DNA of 64,000 bases from Bacilli bacterium (GCA_017962745.1 JAGCUR010000002.1:1-64000); one strand, 5' to 3'; counted from the stretch's first letter, positions 16,106-25,736 are shown. The notes: generated from the sequence alone by a model not told the origin. Numbers and translations: made by a program.

Positions 16106-16975
16106 ATGCTTATTTTATTTACAGATACAGATACTGATATCACTCCTGAGTTAGCGAAAGAGTTTGATTATCATCTAATATCTATGCCATACTCAATTGG
16201 CGATAAAACAATTTACCCTTATGTTGACTTTGATAAATTTGATGCTCATAGCTTTTATGATGGATTAAGAAGTGGAATCTTACCTACTACATCAGCACTA
16301 AATCCTGATGAATATGTTAAATACTTCGAACCATTCTTAGCTAATGGTGATGATATTTTATATGTTCATTTCTCTAAAAGAATGAGCGGTACATTTAATT
16401 CATTAAATTTAGCATTAAATGAATTAAAAGATAAATATCCAGAACGCCAAGTTTACCTAATCGATACTAAAGGTATTACAATTGGTAGTATAAATATCGT
16501 ATTAGAAATCGGTGAATTATATAAAGCTGGTAAGTCAATTGAAGAAATTCAAAAATGGGCGGAAGTAGAAGTAGATAAATTCGCTGTATACTTCTTTGCT
16601 GATGACTTAAAGTTCTTCGCTAGAAGCGGCCGTGTTAGCGGTATTGCTGGCTTCATGGGAAATATCTTTGGCGTTAAACCAATCATCTACATGGGCTCTG
16701 ATGGTATTATGACTAATATCGGCAAAGAAAAAGGTCGTAAGAATGCCGTTAATAGATTGGTTAAGTATGTAGAAGAACTAGGAGAAGATATTAAAGATCA
16801 TCGTATCGTAGTTGCACATACTGATGCCCCTAAGATTGTAGAAGAACTTATATCATTATTAAAAGCAAAATTTGGCGATGACTTAAATATCTTAGTAATG
16901 GATGTTAATCCAACAGCAGGTAGCCACTGCGGACCTGATTCAGTTGGTATTAGTTTCCACGCTATTCATCGTTAA
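16106..16975 (+). CDS. DegV family fatty-acid-binding protein (FakB-like)
   Basis: The 289-residue protein has DegV/FakB features: an N-terminal strand ending in TDTDTDIT, a Thr-Ser lipid-headgroup segment (LPTTSALNPDEY), the loop YVHFSKRMSGTFNS, the RSGRVSG block around residues 173-179 and a C-terminal GSHCGPDSVG. FakB proteins bind a fatty acid and present it to the kinase FakA. This one stands alone with its own promoter and a terminator, far from the fakA-fakB pair at 53666-56227. It may therefore supply a second acyl specificity to the same kinase. That link is inference. Confidence 0.87.
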   Translation: MLILFTDTDTDITPELAKEFDYHLISMPYSIGDKTIYPYVDFDKFDAHSFYDGLRSGILPTTSALNPDEYVKYFEPFLANGDDILYVHFSKRMSGTFNSLNLALNELKDKYPERQVYLIDTKGITIGSINIVLEIGELYKAGKSIEEIQKWAEVEVDKFAVYFFADDLKFFARSGRVSGIAGFMGNIFGVKPIIYMGSDGIMTNIGKEKGRKNAVNRLVKYVEELGEDIKDHRIVVAHTDAPKIVEELISLLKAKFGDDLNILVMDVNPTAGSHCGPDSVGISFHAIHR

Positions 16976-16976
16976 G

Positions 16977-17003
16977 AAAAAGGAACTACTTGTAGTTCCT
17001 TTT
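16977..17003. terminator. Bidirectional terminator
   Basis: AAGGAACTA (16980-16988) pairs with TAGTTCCTT (16993-17001), with T runs in both directions. It separates the DegV gene from the convergent phosphatase gene. Confidence 0.88.
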
Positions 17004-18037
17004 TATAATGCAAACATTAGCATAATACCTATTACTTTATAAATATGTTCTTCTTTGACGCCTTGAGCGATTAGATAAGTCTTAATGTTATATGATAGAG
17101 ATTGGTTTTTATCTGATGTTACTTTATCAATATAATCTTTAATAGTCTTTGGCTGACGCGATCCATGAATATATCCAAAATTAGAAAACAAATAATCACG
17201 GTATAAGTCTTCTTTGCTAACACCTAGTAGGCCATTTACCAAAAATGCCACAACTCCAGTACGATCAGTTCCGATTGAGCAATGGAATAAAATAGGATAA
17301 TTATCTTCATTTGCCAAGATTTCAAATAAAGCAGGTAATACTTCACGATTTAATTGTAAGTAGTTGCCACCTGATTTCATTGGAAATGAAATATAATTCA
17401 CGCCATCAATGACTGAAGATGTGATACCACCTTGCTCGATATTACCATCACTATCTGGTTCTATATCTCTTAAATCAAGTTCTGTTTTAATTCCCAATTT
17501 CTTTAATTCTTCAATACCTTTTTGGCTAATTATTATTTCACCGGTATCATCTGCTGTTAGTTTCGATGATCTAATTAACATTCCTTGCTTAACTAATGAG
17601 CCACCAGCATCATATCCGCCGATGTCACGGACATTAGTTAAGCCATCAATATATAAGTTGCGTAAACCTTCGATTGTAGTGAAATCATCTTTAGCTTCCC
17701 CATTGACATCCCATTCATATGTTGTGTTACTAAATAAATTATAAACATCTAATTCATTAGTAGTAGTGGTATAAGTTAGGCTTTTAGAAGAACCTTTCAC
17801 TTTAATAGTTATAGTGTATGAAGAAGCACTACCATCCCATTCTAAATGAATTGGTAGCGGGATACTTAATTCTTCATTACCTTTTGCATATAAAGTGGCA
17901 TTTTCGGGGTCACCCGTTAAGTATTTAGTTTGTAACTCAGTATGAAAGTTTGCTTTTGTGGGGTCGACTTCAGTATGACCGCAGCCAACTGCAAAAGTAA
18001 CTAATACTAAAAGAATCGTTAATAATAATTTCTTCAT
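17003..18037 (-). CDS. Lipoprotein tyrosine phosphatase
   Basis: The 344-residue protein starts with a lipoprotein signal whose lipobox ends at Cys19 (FAVGC). A beta-rich region resembling a fibronectin type III fold spans about 35-125. The phosphatase domain has NVRDIGGYDAGG, TELDLRD and the active loop HCSIGTDRTG (Cys253, Arg259). It is the same phosphatase family as the cytosolic enzyme at 3647, but displayed outside the membrane, where it may act on host or self phospho-compounds. I chose the ATG at 18037 because GAGGA sits just before it; an in-frame ATG 12 bases earlier overlaps that site. Confidence 0.85.
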   Translation of the reverse strand: MKKLLLTILLVLVTFAVGCGHTEVDPTKANFHTELQTKYLTGDPENATLYAKGNEELSIPLPIHLEWDGSASSYTITIKVKGSSKSLTYTTTTNELDVYNLFSNTTYEWDVNGEAKDDFTTIEGLRNLYIDGLTNVRDIGGYDAGGSLVKQGMLIRSSKLTADDTGEIIISQKGIEELKKLGIKTELDLRDIEPDSDGNIEQGGITSSVIDGVNYISFPMKSGGNYLQLNREVLPALFEILANEDNYPILFHCSIGTDRTGVVAFLVNGLLGVSKEDLYRDYLFSNFGYIHGSRQPKTIKDYIDKVTSDKNQSLSYNIKTYLIAQGVKEEHIYKVIGIMLMFAL

Positions 18038-18094
18038 AATAATCCTCATTTCTATAATCTAATAACATTATATAATAAAAGAAGTATTTAATCA

Positions 18095-18124
18095 AAAAGA
18101 TGTAACTACTAAGTAGTTACATCT
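18095..18124 (-). terminator. Rho-independent terminator of pepC
   Basis: GATGTAACTAC (18099-18109) pairs with GTAGTTACATC (18113-18123) around TAA. On the minus strand it is followed by five T. Confidence 0.9.
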
Positions 18125-18130
18125 TTTATT

Positions 18131-19489
18131 TTAATCTGCTAAAGAACCCATTGGATCCCAAGGTTTTAAGATTATCTTTTTACCATCTAGAGCTTTTAGT
18201 TCTTTATTATTTAAATACTTTTTATGAATTACTGCTTGATATACATATTTATCAAACCATTCATCACTCATCATATAATAACCAGCTTTAGCTCTATCTG
18301 TTCCCCATGAGTTTTCAATTTTCCACTTAGTTGGGGCATCATCAACTAGATTAACACCAGTGATGCACATAGCGTGATTCATTACGCTCATATGATAATT
18401 AAGCGCATCTTCTTTAGAATAACTGAAATCCATACCAAAAGCACTAGCAAAATCAAATAGATTTGGATCCCAAATACCATCTTCACGATTGCCCTCTTTT
18501 CCGCAGTCGCTACCGAACCAAACAATTTCGCCATCCTTTAGTTGGCTAATTACTAATTCTTTCATTCTATTAATTGGTAAGTTAAGGTGTGTAATCTCTT
18601 TACCACCGATTACATTACCAAGGTAGGCGATAGTGTAAGTCTTACCATATGGTTTATCTTGAGTTGGTGAATCAATAATACTTACATAGTTATCAATTTC
18701 ACTACCGATAAACTTATCAAAGAATGAATTAGGTGTGAATACTTCATCGCGATGGTATTTGTTATCTTTATCCACATATTCAAAGGCGAATTCTTTAACT
18801 GGATTACCATAACAATCGCATAAGAAGTTATACATCTTTTCTAATAATTCATTTTTATATTTTTTAACTTCTTCAATACCAACTTCTTTATAATATTTTT
18901 GGGCTGTTGCGGCAAACTTTCTAATTTGAACATTGATGAACTGGTTCATAGCACCAGTATTAGAAGATGCAAATGTTTCAGGTAAGATGTTCTTGGGGCA
19001 AATACCATATTTCTTAACGATATTTACGAACATATCCCACTGTCCACCGTCTTGAATACCAAGGTTTAGAACATGTGATAGTACTCTTTCATCTGGGTCA
19101 TGATCAATTAGGTCAATAATTGATTCTAATGCGTAGTTGAATTTTTCGTATTTATCGTAGAATGCGATATAGCTTTGGGAAATTTCGAATTCTTTGATAT
19201 TAGCTTTTTTACCAATTATTTCTCTTAATACATTGCAAGCAGCAAAGATCCAGCATCTACCAGATGATTTTTGATTAGTTGCTTGCATGGTAGGGATATC
19301 AATAGAAAACTTGAAATCTACATCTTGGATATCATCTTTACTACTTACTACATCAGCTAGAGCAGTTTTAGATAATGCATGACGTAAAATGGTGTGGCTT
19401 TGATTTGAAGAATAGTTTTCTTCAAGTCTAGCTAAGTCTTCGCATGTAATAGGATTAGCATTTGTTAGTGTGTTTTCGAATTCTTTCAT
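18131..19489 (-). CDS. pepC: Aminopeptidase C (bleomycin hydrolase family)
   Basis: The 452-residue protein has the full length of bacterial PepC, a cytosolic hexameric cysteine aminopeptidase of papain family C1B. The nucleophile region is NQKSSGRCWIFAACN (Cys79), the His is in NHAMCITGV and the Asn is in IENSWG. It trims peptides imported or released by endopeptidases such as PepF, also in this window. The start at 19489 has AGAGGTGA upstream; a GTG three codons earlier overlaps it. The C-terminus is the short tail that reaches into the active site and makes the enzyme an exopeptidase in this family. Confidence 0.95.
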   Translation of the reverse strand: MKEFENTLTNANPITCEDLARLEENYSSNQSHTILRHALSKTALADVVSSKDDIQDVDFKFSIDIPTMQATNQKSSGRCWIFAACNVLREIIGKKANIKEFEISQSYIAFYDKYEKFNYALESIIDLIDHDPDERVLSHVLNLGIQDGGQWDMFVNIVKKYGICPKNILPETFASSNTGAMNQFINVQIRKFAATAQKYYKEVGIEEVKKYKNELLEKMYNFLCDCYGNPVKEFAFEYVDKDNKYHRDEVFTPNSFFDKFIGSEIDNYVSIIDSPTQDKPYGKTYTIAYLGNVIGGKEITHLNLPINRMKELVISQLKDGEIVWFGSDCGKEGNREDGIWDPNLFDFASAFGMDFSYSKEDALNYHMSVMNHAMCITGVNLVDDAPTKWKIENSWGTDRAKAGYYMMSDEWFDKYVYQAVIHKKYLNNKELKALDGKKIILKPWDPMGSLAD

Positions 19490-19593
19490 AATAATCACCT
19501 CTTTAACAAATTATACTCATTTAAATATAAGTATGCAAATAATATATTTATTAAAGAATGCAAATATTATATAATGAAATAGTAGGTAAAGTT

Positions 19594-20127
19594 ATGAAAA
19601 CATTAGAAACAAAAAGATTAATCTTAAGACCATTTAAAATAGAAGACCTAGATGACTTTTATGAATATGCGAAAGTCGAAGGCGTTGGGGAAAAAGCAGG
19701 GTGGAAACATCACACATCCATAACGGAATCTAATATCATCCTTCAAGAATTCATTTCTAAAGATGATGTTTATGCGATTGAGTATAAAGAAAACGGTAAA
19801 GTGATTGGCTCAGTTGGCTTGCATGTGATAAACAATAATCCGCTTGAAAGAGAACTAGGTTATGTATTATCAAAAGATTACCACAACCAGGGCGTAATGA
19901 GTGAAGCTACTAAAGAAGTTATTAGATATTGCTTTGAGGAATTAGGACTTGATAAGTTATGGTGTATGCATTTTGAGGAAAACTTAATCTCTAAACGCAT
20001 CATTTTAAAGAATGGATTTAAGTTTAATCATATCTTTATGAAAGATATTGAAGCGTTAGACTATAAACGCTTTAAAGTATATGCATATTATATGGATAAA
20101 GACATCTACGCTAGCCGCTTAGATTGA
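19594..20127 (+). CDS. GNAT N-acetyltransferase (RimJ/RimL type)
   Basis: The 177-residue protein begins KTLETKRLILRPFKIEDLDDF, the hallmark of the RimJ/RimL branch. The acetyl-CoA region HNQGVMSEATKEVIRYCF lies near residues 105-122. Substrates of this branch include ribosomal protein N-termini and other small amines; none is indicated here. The chosen start at 19594 has AGGTAAAG upstream; an ATG at 19558 in frame lies upstream of the -10 box TATAAT (19570-19575) and would be outside the transcript. The gene has no terminator of its own before the promoter of the next gene. Confidence 0.85.
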   Translation: MKTLETKRLILRPFKIEDLDDFYEYAKVEGVGEKAGWKHHTSITESNIILQEFISKDDVYAIEYKENGKVIGSVGLHVINNNPLERELGYVLSKDYHNQGVMSEATKEVIRYCFEELGLDKLWCMHFEENLISKRIILKNGFKFNHIFMKDIEALDYKRFKVYAYYMDKDIYASRLD

Positions 20128-20152
20128 CAAAAATGGTTTTTTTTAGTATAAT
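20124..20152 (+). promoter_or_regulatory. Consensus promoter of the P-type ATPase gene
   Basis: A perfect TTGACA (20124-20129), a 17-base spacer and a perfect TATAAT (20147-20152). The -35 box overlaps the stop codon of the acetyltransferase gene. It is the best match to the consensus in the window and predicts a leader of about 80 bases. Confidence 0.85.
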
Positions 20153-20158
20153 GTTATA

Positions 20159-20240
20159 AATTAATATCATATCAAACTATACTTAGTTTTGATTAATTAA
20201 TCAGATATTAAGCATATCTGGTTTTTTTATGGAGGATCTC
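20159..20240 (+). promoter_or_regulatory. Attenuator-like 5' leader of the P-type ATPase gene
   Basis: The predicted leader contains a first hairpin (ATCAAACTA 20171-20179 with TAGTTTTGAT 20184-20193). A terminator follows: CAGATAT 20202-20208 with ATATCTG 20214-20220, then seven T. The ribosome site begins 2 bases after the T run. The 5' end TTAATATC (20161-20168) is exactly complementary to GATATTAA (20204-20211), which would open the terminator. This is the layout of transcription attenuation; the signal is unknown. Confidence 0.55.
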
Positions 20241-22871
20241 ATGAAGTGGTTTAATCAATCAACTGAAGAAGTAATTAAGGAGTTAGAAACTACATCTGAA
20301 GGCTTAACAAGTAGTGAAGCGAACGCCAGATTAGAAAAGAATGGTAAAAACAAATTAGCAGAAGCTAAGAAGGTTAGTATCATTGCGCGTTTCTTTAAAC
20401 AATTTGCTAACTTGATGATCATTGTACTACTTGCTGCTGCAGCAGTAAGTGCGGTAATTTCAATTATCGAACACGAATCATTCGTGGACGTATTTGTAAT
20501 TTTATTCGTAGTTATCGTTAATGCCATTTTAGGTACAATTCAAGAAGCTAAAGCTGAAAAAGCTATTGATGCCTTAAAAGAAATGACAGCTGCCCAGTGC
20601 AAGGTAGTTCGTGATGGCAAGATGAGCTTTATTAGAAGTGAAGACTTAGTAGTTGGTGACTTAATTGTTTTAGAAGCAGGAGATGCAGTTCCAGCTGATG
20701 CGAGAATAATTGAAGCAGCATCACTAAAAGTTGAAGAAGCAGCTCTAACTGGTGAAAGTGTTCCGGAAGAAAAGCATGCTAGTGTGATTGACGCCGAAGA
20801 AGTTGCTTTAGGTGATAGACGCAATATGCTTTATATGGGTGGAACAGTAGTTTACGGTAGAGGTAAAGCAATCGTTACATCGGTTGGTATGGCTACTGAA
20901 ATGGGTAAAATCGCTGGTATCTTAAGCGCTAGTGAAAATGAAGAAACACCATTACAAATTAAACTTAACCAATTAAGCAAAGTCTTAACATTTATGGTTT
21001 TAGGAATTTGCGTAATTATGTTTGTAGTAGGTATCATTAGAGCTGGTACAATCAATGCGGATGTAATTGTGGATACATTCATGGTAGCAATATCTCTAGC
21101 TGTAGCAGCTATTCCAGAAGGTCTAGCCGCAGTAGTTACCATTGTATTATCAATTGGTGTAACTAAGATGGCTAAACATAATGCCGTTATTAGAAGATTA
21201 ACAGCAGTAGAAACATTAGGATGTACACAAATCATTTGTTCTGATAAGACTGGTACACTTACACAAAACAAGATGACTGTTGTAGATTATTATGGATATA
21301 ACCAAGAACTACTTGCTAAAGGTATGGCATTATGTAGTGATGCGGAACTTGATGAAGCTAATGAAGCAGTTGGTGAACCTACTGAATGTGCACTAGTTAA
21401 TTATGCTTATAAACTTGGTTTAAATAAACATGAATTAAAAGAAGCATTACCACGTGTTGGTGAAGCTCCATTCGATAGCTTACGTAAACTAATGTCTACA
21501 GTTCACGAAGCTAATGGTGAAGATTACAAATATATTCAATTTACTAAAGGTGCTTTAGAAGAAGTATTAAATATTTGTAAAGGATACCTTGATGAAGATG
21601 GTAGTGTTAAACCAATAACTCAAGAATTTAGAGCACAAGTTTTAAATAAGAATAAAGAAATGGCTGATAATGCCCTAAGAGTATTAGGCTTAGCTTATAC
21701 TACTTATAAAGATAGCTTTGATAATGACAATTTAGAACATGATTTAATTTATGTTGGCTTTGTAGGGATGAAAGACCCAATCAGAGTTGAAGTTAAAGAT
21801 GCGATTGCTAAATGTCAAATGGCTGGTATCAAAGTAATTATGATCACTGGTGACCATAAAGATACAGCTGTTGCTATTGCAAAAGAGTTGGGCATCATAA
21901 CTGATGCAAGCCAGGCCATAGTTGGTGCTGAACTTGATAAGTATAGTGATGAAGAATTAATTGATTTAGTTGAAAAATATTCAGTTTATGTTCGTGTACA
22001 ACCAGAACATAAAGTTAGAATTGTTCAAGCTTGGAAAGCTAAAGACAAAGTAACAGCGATGACTGGTGATGGTGTTAACGATGCTCCATCAATCAAGAGC
22101 GCTGATATCGGTGTTGGTATGGGTATTACTGGTACTGATGTTACTAAGAATGTAGCTGATATGATTTTAGCTGATGATAACTTCGCTACAATCGTTGCAG
22201 CTGTAGAAGAAGGAAGAAAGATTTACTCTAATATTCGTAAAGCTATCCAATTCTTACTATCAAGTAACTTAAGTGAAGTAATTGCAATCTTCTTTGCTAC
22301 AATGTGTGGCTTTACAATTTTAAGTCCAGTCCAAATCTTATGGATTAACTTAATTACTGATAGCCTTCCTGCTCTAGCTTTAGGTATTGGTGAAGAAGAA
22401 AAAGATGCAATGAGCAAAGAACCTCGTCCTAAATCTGAAGGCTTATTTGCTAATGGTTTAGTAATCGATGTAATCGTTCATGGTTTCTTAGTAGCTTTAA
22501 TTACAGTTGCTGCTTACTTAATTGGTAGTTATTTAGAAAATGGTGTATTTAGCTTACAACATAGTAACAATGGTATGACTATGGCATTTATCACTATGTC
22601 ACTTACTGAAGTATTCCATGCCTTCAATATGCGTAGCCAAAATGGTAGTATCTTTACAATCAAGAAACAAAATATGCTTCTTTGGTTATCTGCATTAGTT
22701 GCTATTGCTTTAACTTTAATAGTAGTATACGTACCATTAATTAAAGTATTATTTGGCTTTGATAGCATTGCCTTTAGCGAATATTTAATTTGCTTCGGCT
22801 TAGGTTTATCAGTAATTGTGATAGTAGAAGCTATTAAATTAGTTAAAAGATTAGTAAAAAAAGCAAAATAA
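20241..22871 (+). CDS. Calcium-transporting P-type ATPase
   Basis: The 876-residue pump is a type II P-type ATPase of the SERCA/PMCA kind: an N-terminal cation-ATPase domain, about ten membrane helices, TGES in the actuator domain, the phosphorylation motif DKTGT (Asp335) and the hinge TGDGVNDAPS. Helix 4 reads AAIPEGLAAVV, as in calcium pumps, though manganese or sodium cannot be excluded. It would export Ca2+ from the cytosol. ATG 20241 is chosen because GGAGG sits 6-10 bases before it; the in-frame ATG 20229 overlaps that site. The gene is preceded by an attenuator-like leader. Confidence 0.93.
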   Translation: MKWFNQSTEEVIKELETTSEGLTSSEANARLEKNGKNKLAEAKKVSIIARFFKQFANLMIIVLLAAAAVSAVISIIEHESFVDVFVILFVVIVNAILGTIQEAKAEKAIDALKEMTAAQCKVVRDGKMSFIRSEDLVVGDLIVLEAGDAVPADARIIEAASLKVEEAALTGESVPEEKHASVIDAEEVALGDRRNMLYMGGTVVYGRGKAIVTSVGMATEMGKIAGILSASENEETPLQIKLNQLSKVLTFMVLGICVIMFVVGIIRAGTINADVIVDTFMVAISLAVAAIPEGLAAVVTIVLSIGVTKMAKHNAVIRRLTAVETLGCTQIICSDKTGTLTQNKMTVVDYYGYNQELLAKGMALCSDAELDEANEAVGEPTECALVNYAYKLGLNKHELKEALPRVGEAPFDSLRKLMSTVHEANGEDYKYIQFTKGALEEVLNICKGYLDEDGSVKPITQEFRAQVLNKNKEMADNALRVLGLAYTTYKDSFDNDNLEHDLIYVGFVGMKDPIRVEVKDAIAKCQMAGIKVIMITGDHKDTAVAIAKELGIITDASQAIVGAELDKYSDEELIDLVEKYSVYVRVQPEHKVRIVQAWKAKDKVTAMTGDGVNDAPSIKSADIGVGMGITGTDVTKNVADMILADDNFATIVAAVEEGRKIYSNIRKAIQFLLSSNLSEVIAIFFATMCGFTILSPVQILWINLITDSLPALALGIGEEEKDAMSKEPRPKSEGLFANGLVIDVIVHGFLVALITVAAYLIGSYLENGVFSLQHSNNGMTMAFITMSLTEVFHAFNMRSQNGSIFTIKKQNMLLWLSALVAIALTLIVVYVPLIKVLFGFDSIAFSEYLICFGLGLSVIVIVEAIKLVKRLVKKAK

Positions 22872-22926
22872 AACTTCAAAAGTAAAACCATTATTATGAT
22901 ATGATGGAGAAAAAGGAAGTGTAGTT

Positions 22927-24279
22927 ATGAATATAATTATTAATGGAGCTGGAAAAATCGGAAGAGCTGTTGCGGAGCACTTATCAGGTGAGGGCCACAA
23001 CATTACCGTCATTGATACTAACCCGAAAGTTATTGAAGAAGTTGTCAATGATTATGATGTTAGAGGTATCTTTGGTAATGGTGCTGTCTTAAGCGTTTTA
23101 AAAGAAGCTGATGCCGATAAAGCTGATTTATTAATATCAGTTACACCAAGCGATGAGTTAAACGTCATGAGTTGCTTAGTTGCTAAAAAGATGGGAACAA
23201 AGCAAACTATTGCTCGTGTTAGAACTCCCGACTATTCTCAACAAGTCTATATGATGAGAGAAGAGTTAGGCTTAAGCATGGCCGTTAATCCTGATTATGA
23301 TGCTGCTTTAGAAATCAGTAGGATCTTACGTTTCCCAAGTGCCGTAAAAGTCGATTCATTCTCTAATGGTAAAGTAGACTTAGTTGAAATTAAACTTGAT
23401 GAAAATTCACCATTAATTGGTAAGAGCTTGCTTGATATCCATGAAAGATATCAAATAAGAGTTCTAGTCTGTGCGGTTTGTAGAGGCGAAGACGTATTCA
23501 TTCCAAAAGGTGATTTCGAACTTCAAGCAAAAGACGAAGTTTATATGACGGCTAGTCCAGCAGAAATAACTAAACTATTCAAAAAACTTAATATCTTAAA
23601 AGAGAAAACACGTAATGTAATGATCATTGGTGGTAGTAGAATTGCTTACTACTTAAGTGGTGAATTAGAAGAATTAGGTGTCAAAGTTAAGATCGTAGAA
23701 CGCGATGCTTCTAGATGTGAATTCTTAAGCGGTAAAATCTCTAACGCTTTAATCATCAATGCGGATGGTACTGATCAAAAAAGTTTGATGGAAGAGGGTC
23801 TAGATAAGATGGATGCTCTAATCAGTCTTACTGGTTTTGATGAGGAAAATATCATCATTGCCATGAATGGTAAAGAAAAAGGCGTTGGCACAATTATCGC
23901 TAAAGTAAATAACACTAGTTATTCTAACATCTTAGATGCTGTTGGCATCGAAAGTGTCATCACACCTAAAGATATTACTACTAACCATATCATTAGATAT
24001 GTTCGTGGTATGGAATCAAGCCAAGGTAGTGAATTTAGAACTTTATACCGCCTTGTAGATAACAAAGTAGAAGCATTAGAGTTCTATATTCCATTTGAAA
24101 CTAATTATACAAGTATCCCACTTAAGGATTTAAAGACTAAAAACAATATGTTATTAGCTTGTATAATTCGTAATAACCAAGTTATTATCCCTAATGGTAA
24201 TGATTCAATTCAACCATTTGATACAGTTATTATTGTTACCACAACACCAATTAAAGACGTAGAAGACATATTGAGGTAA
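22927..24279 (+). CDS. trkA: Trk potassium uptake regulatory subunit TrkA
   Basis: The 450-residue protein has two RCK modules in tandem. Each begins with a Rossmann nucleotide-binding strand (INGAGKIGRAVAEHL at residue 4 on; MIIGGSRIAYYLSGEL near 237) and each is followed by a TrkA-C domain. It forms the cytosolic gating ring of the Trk system and binds NAD(H)/ATP. TrkH follows after 2 bases, so both are made from one message. Full length and both halves are intact. The glycine pattern of the second half is less canonical (GGSRIA), which is common in TrkA. Confidence 0.93.
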   Translation: MNIIINGAGKIGRAVAEHLSGEGHNITVIDTNPKVIEEVVNDYDVRGIFGNGAVLSVLKEADADKADLLISVTPSDELNVMSCLVAKKMGTKQTIARVRTPDYSQQVYMMREELGLSMAVNPDYDAALEISRILRFPSAVKVDSFSNGKVDLVEIKLDENSPLIGKSLLDIHERYQIRVLVCAVCRGEDVFIPKGDFELQAKDEVYMTASPAEITKLFKKLNILKEKTRNVMIIGGSRIAYYLSGELEELGVKVKIVERDASRCEFLSGKISNALIINADGTDQKSLMEEGLDKMDALISLTGFDEENIIIAMNGKEKGVGTIIAKVNNTSYSNILDAVGIESVITPKDITTNHIIRYVRGMESSQGSEFRTLYRLVDNKVEALEFYIPFETNYTSIPLKDLKTKNNMLLACIIRNNQVIIPNGNDSIQPFDTVIIVTTTPIKDVEDILR

Positions 24280-24281
24280 AT

Positions 24282-25736
24282 ATGAACCATAAAATGATCT
24301 TCTATACATTAGGACAAATCCTAAAGTTAGAAGCAGCATTATTAGTTTTACCATTTGCTGTTTCACTGATTTATGGCGAATTTGAAATCTTAGCATTTGT
24401 TATTCCAATTGCCATATCAGTAGGACTTGGATTCTTACTAACGATTAAAAAACCAGCTACAACTAATTTCTATGCGAAAGATGGTTTTGTAATCGTTGGT
24501 TTATCTTGGATTGTCTTATCAGTTATTGGATGTTTACCTTTTATCATTAGCGGTGCCATTCCAAAATTCTTTGATGCTTTGTTTGAAACCATTTCTGGTT
24601 TCACAACAACCGGAGCAACAATTCTAGATGGTACACGTATTGAAGGTTTAACCCACGGCATGGCTTTTTGGCGTTGCTTTACTCACTGGATTGGTGGTAT
24701 GGGTGTTCTAGTATTCGTATTAGCTATTTTACCGAATGCGGATGGAAAGTCGATTCACATCTTACGTGCGGAATCACCTGGTCCTCAAGTAGGTAAACTA
24801 GTTTCTAAAATTAGAATTACAGCTCGTATCTTATATTTAATTTATATTGCGATTACTGTTACTGAAATCATATTCTTAGTTTGTGGAGACATGAACTTGT
24901 TCGAAGCAATCGTTCATACTTTCTCTACAGCTGGTACTGGTGGTTTCTCTACAAAAGCTGATAGTATTGGTGCATTTAGTGCTTATTCGCAAGTAGTAAT
25001 CGGTATCTTCATGCTACTATTTGGTATGAACTTCAACTTATTCTATTTGTTATTACTAGGTAATATTAAGTCAGTTCTTAAGAATGAAGAACTAAGATGG
25101 TATTTAGGTATCGCCATTACCGCTACAATCATCGTAACTTTCAATGTATTCTATGGATATGATAGAATTACACCAATTGGAGAAACAATTAGAAATGCAT
25201 TCTTCTCGGTTTCTTCAATTATGACAACTACTGGATTCTGTACAGCTAACTTTGATTTATGGCCAACATTATCTAAATCAATATTGATTATCTTAATGTT
25301 TATTGGTTCAATGGCTGGATCAACTGGTGGTGGCTTAAAAGTAAGTAGAATTGTAATCCTATTTAAATCATTTAAGCGTGAAATCAAAAAACTACTCCAC
25401 CCTAATATTGTGGAGCCGGTTAAAGTAGATGGTAAAGGAATCGATGATGGTGTTGTAAAAGCAGTTAATAGTTATTTTGTAGCAATAATAGTTATATTCT
25501 TACTAGCTTGCTTACTTATATCTATTGATGGATTTTCAATAGCAACTAACATTACCGCAGTTGCTGCTTGCTTAAATAACGTTGGACCAGGACTAGAGAT
25601 GGTTGGACCAATTGGTAATTATAGTGCTTTCTCAATCTTTTCAAAGCTTGTCTTATCATTATCAATGCTAGTAGGTAGACTAGAAGTATATCCAATCTTA
25701 ATGTTATTTAACCCACGTACATATCGTTCTTATTAG
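24282..25736 (+). CDS. trkH: Trk potassium uptake channel subunit TrkH
   Basis: The 484-residue membrane protein has the four pore repeats of TrkH/KtrB channels: SGFTTTGATI, STAGTGGFST, STMTTTGFCT-like (MTTTGFCT) and NNVGPGLEMVGP. These form the K+ selectivity filter. The length, near 480, and the additional N-terminal helices fit TrkH rather than the shorter KtrB. It takes up potassium, gated by TrkA. GAGGTAA precedes ATG 24282 and also contains the TrkA stop codon. A strong bidirectional terminator follows. Confidence 0.94.
   Translation: MNHKMIFYTLGQILKLEAALLVLPFAVSLIYGEFEILAFVIPIAISVGLGFLLTIKKPATTNFYAKDGFVIVGLSWIVLSVIGCLPFIISGAIPKFFDALFETISGFTTTGATILDGTRIEGLTHGMAFWRCFTHWIGGMGVLVFVLAILPNADGKSIHILRAESPGPQVGKLVSKIRITARILYLIYIAITVTEIIFLVCGDMNLFEAIVHTFSTAGTGGFSTKADSIGAFSAYSQVVIGIFMLLFGMNFNLFYLLLLGNIKSVLKNEELRWYLGIAITATIIVTFNVFYGYDRITPIGETIRNAFFSVSSIMTTTGFCTANFDLWPTLSKSILIILMFIGSMAGSTGGGLKVSRIVILFKSFKREIKKLLHPNIVEPVKVDGKGIDDGVVKAVNSYFVAIIVIFLLACLLISIDGFSIATNITAVAACLNNVGPGLEMVGPIGNYSAFSIFSKLVLSLSMLVGRLEVYPILMLFNPRTYRSY

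Noticed and set aside
20202-20228. Hairpin read only as the terminator of the acetyltransferase gene
   Set aside because: A perfect promoter (20124-20152) lies between that gene and the hairpin, so the hairpin is in the leader of the P-type ATPase transcript as well.
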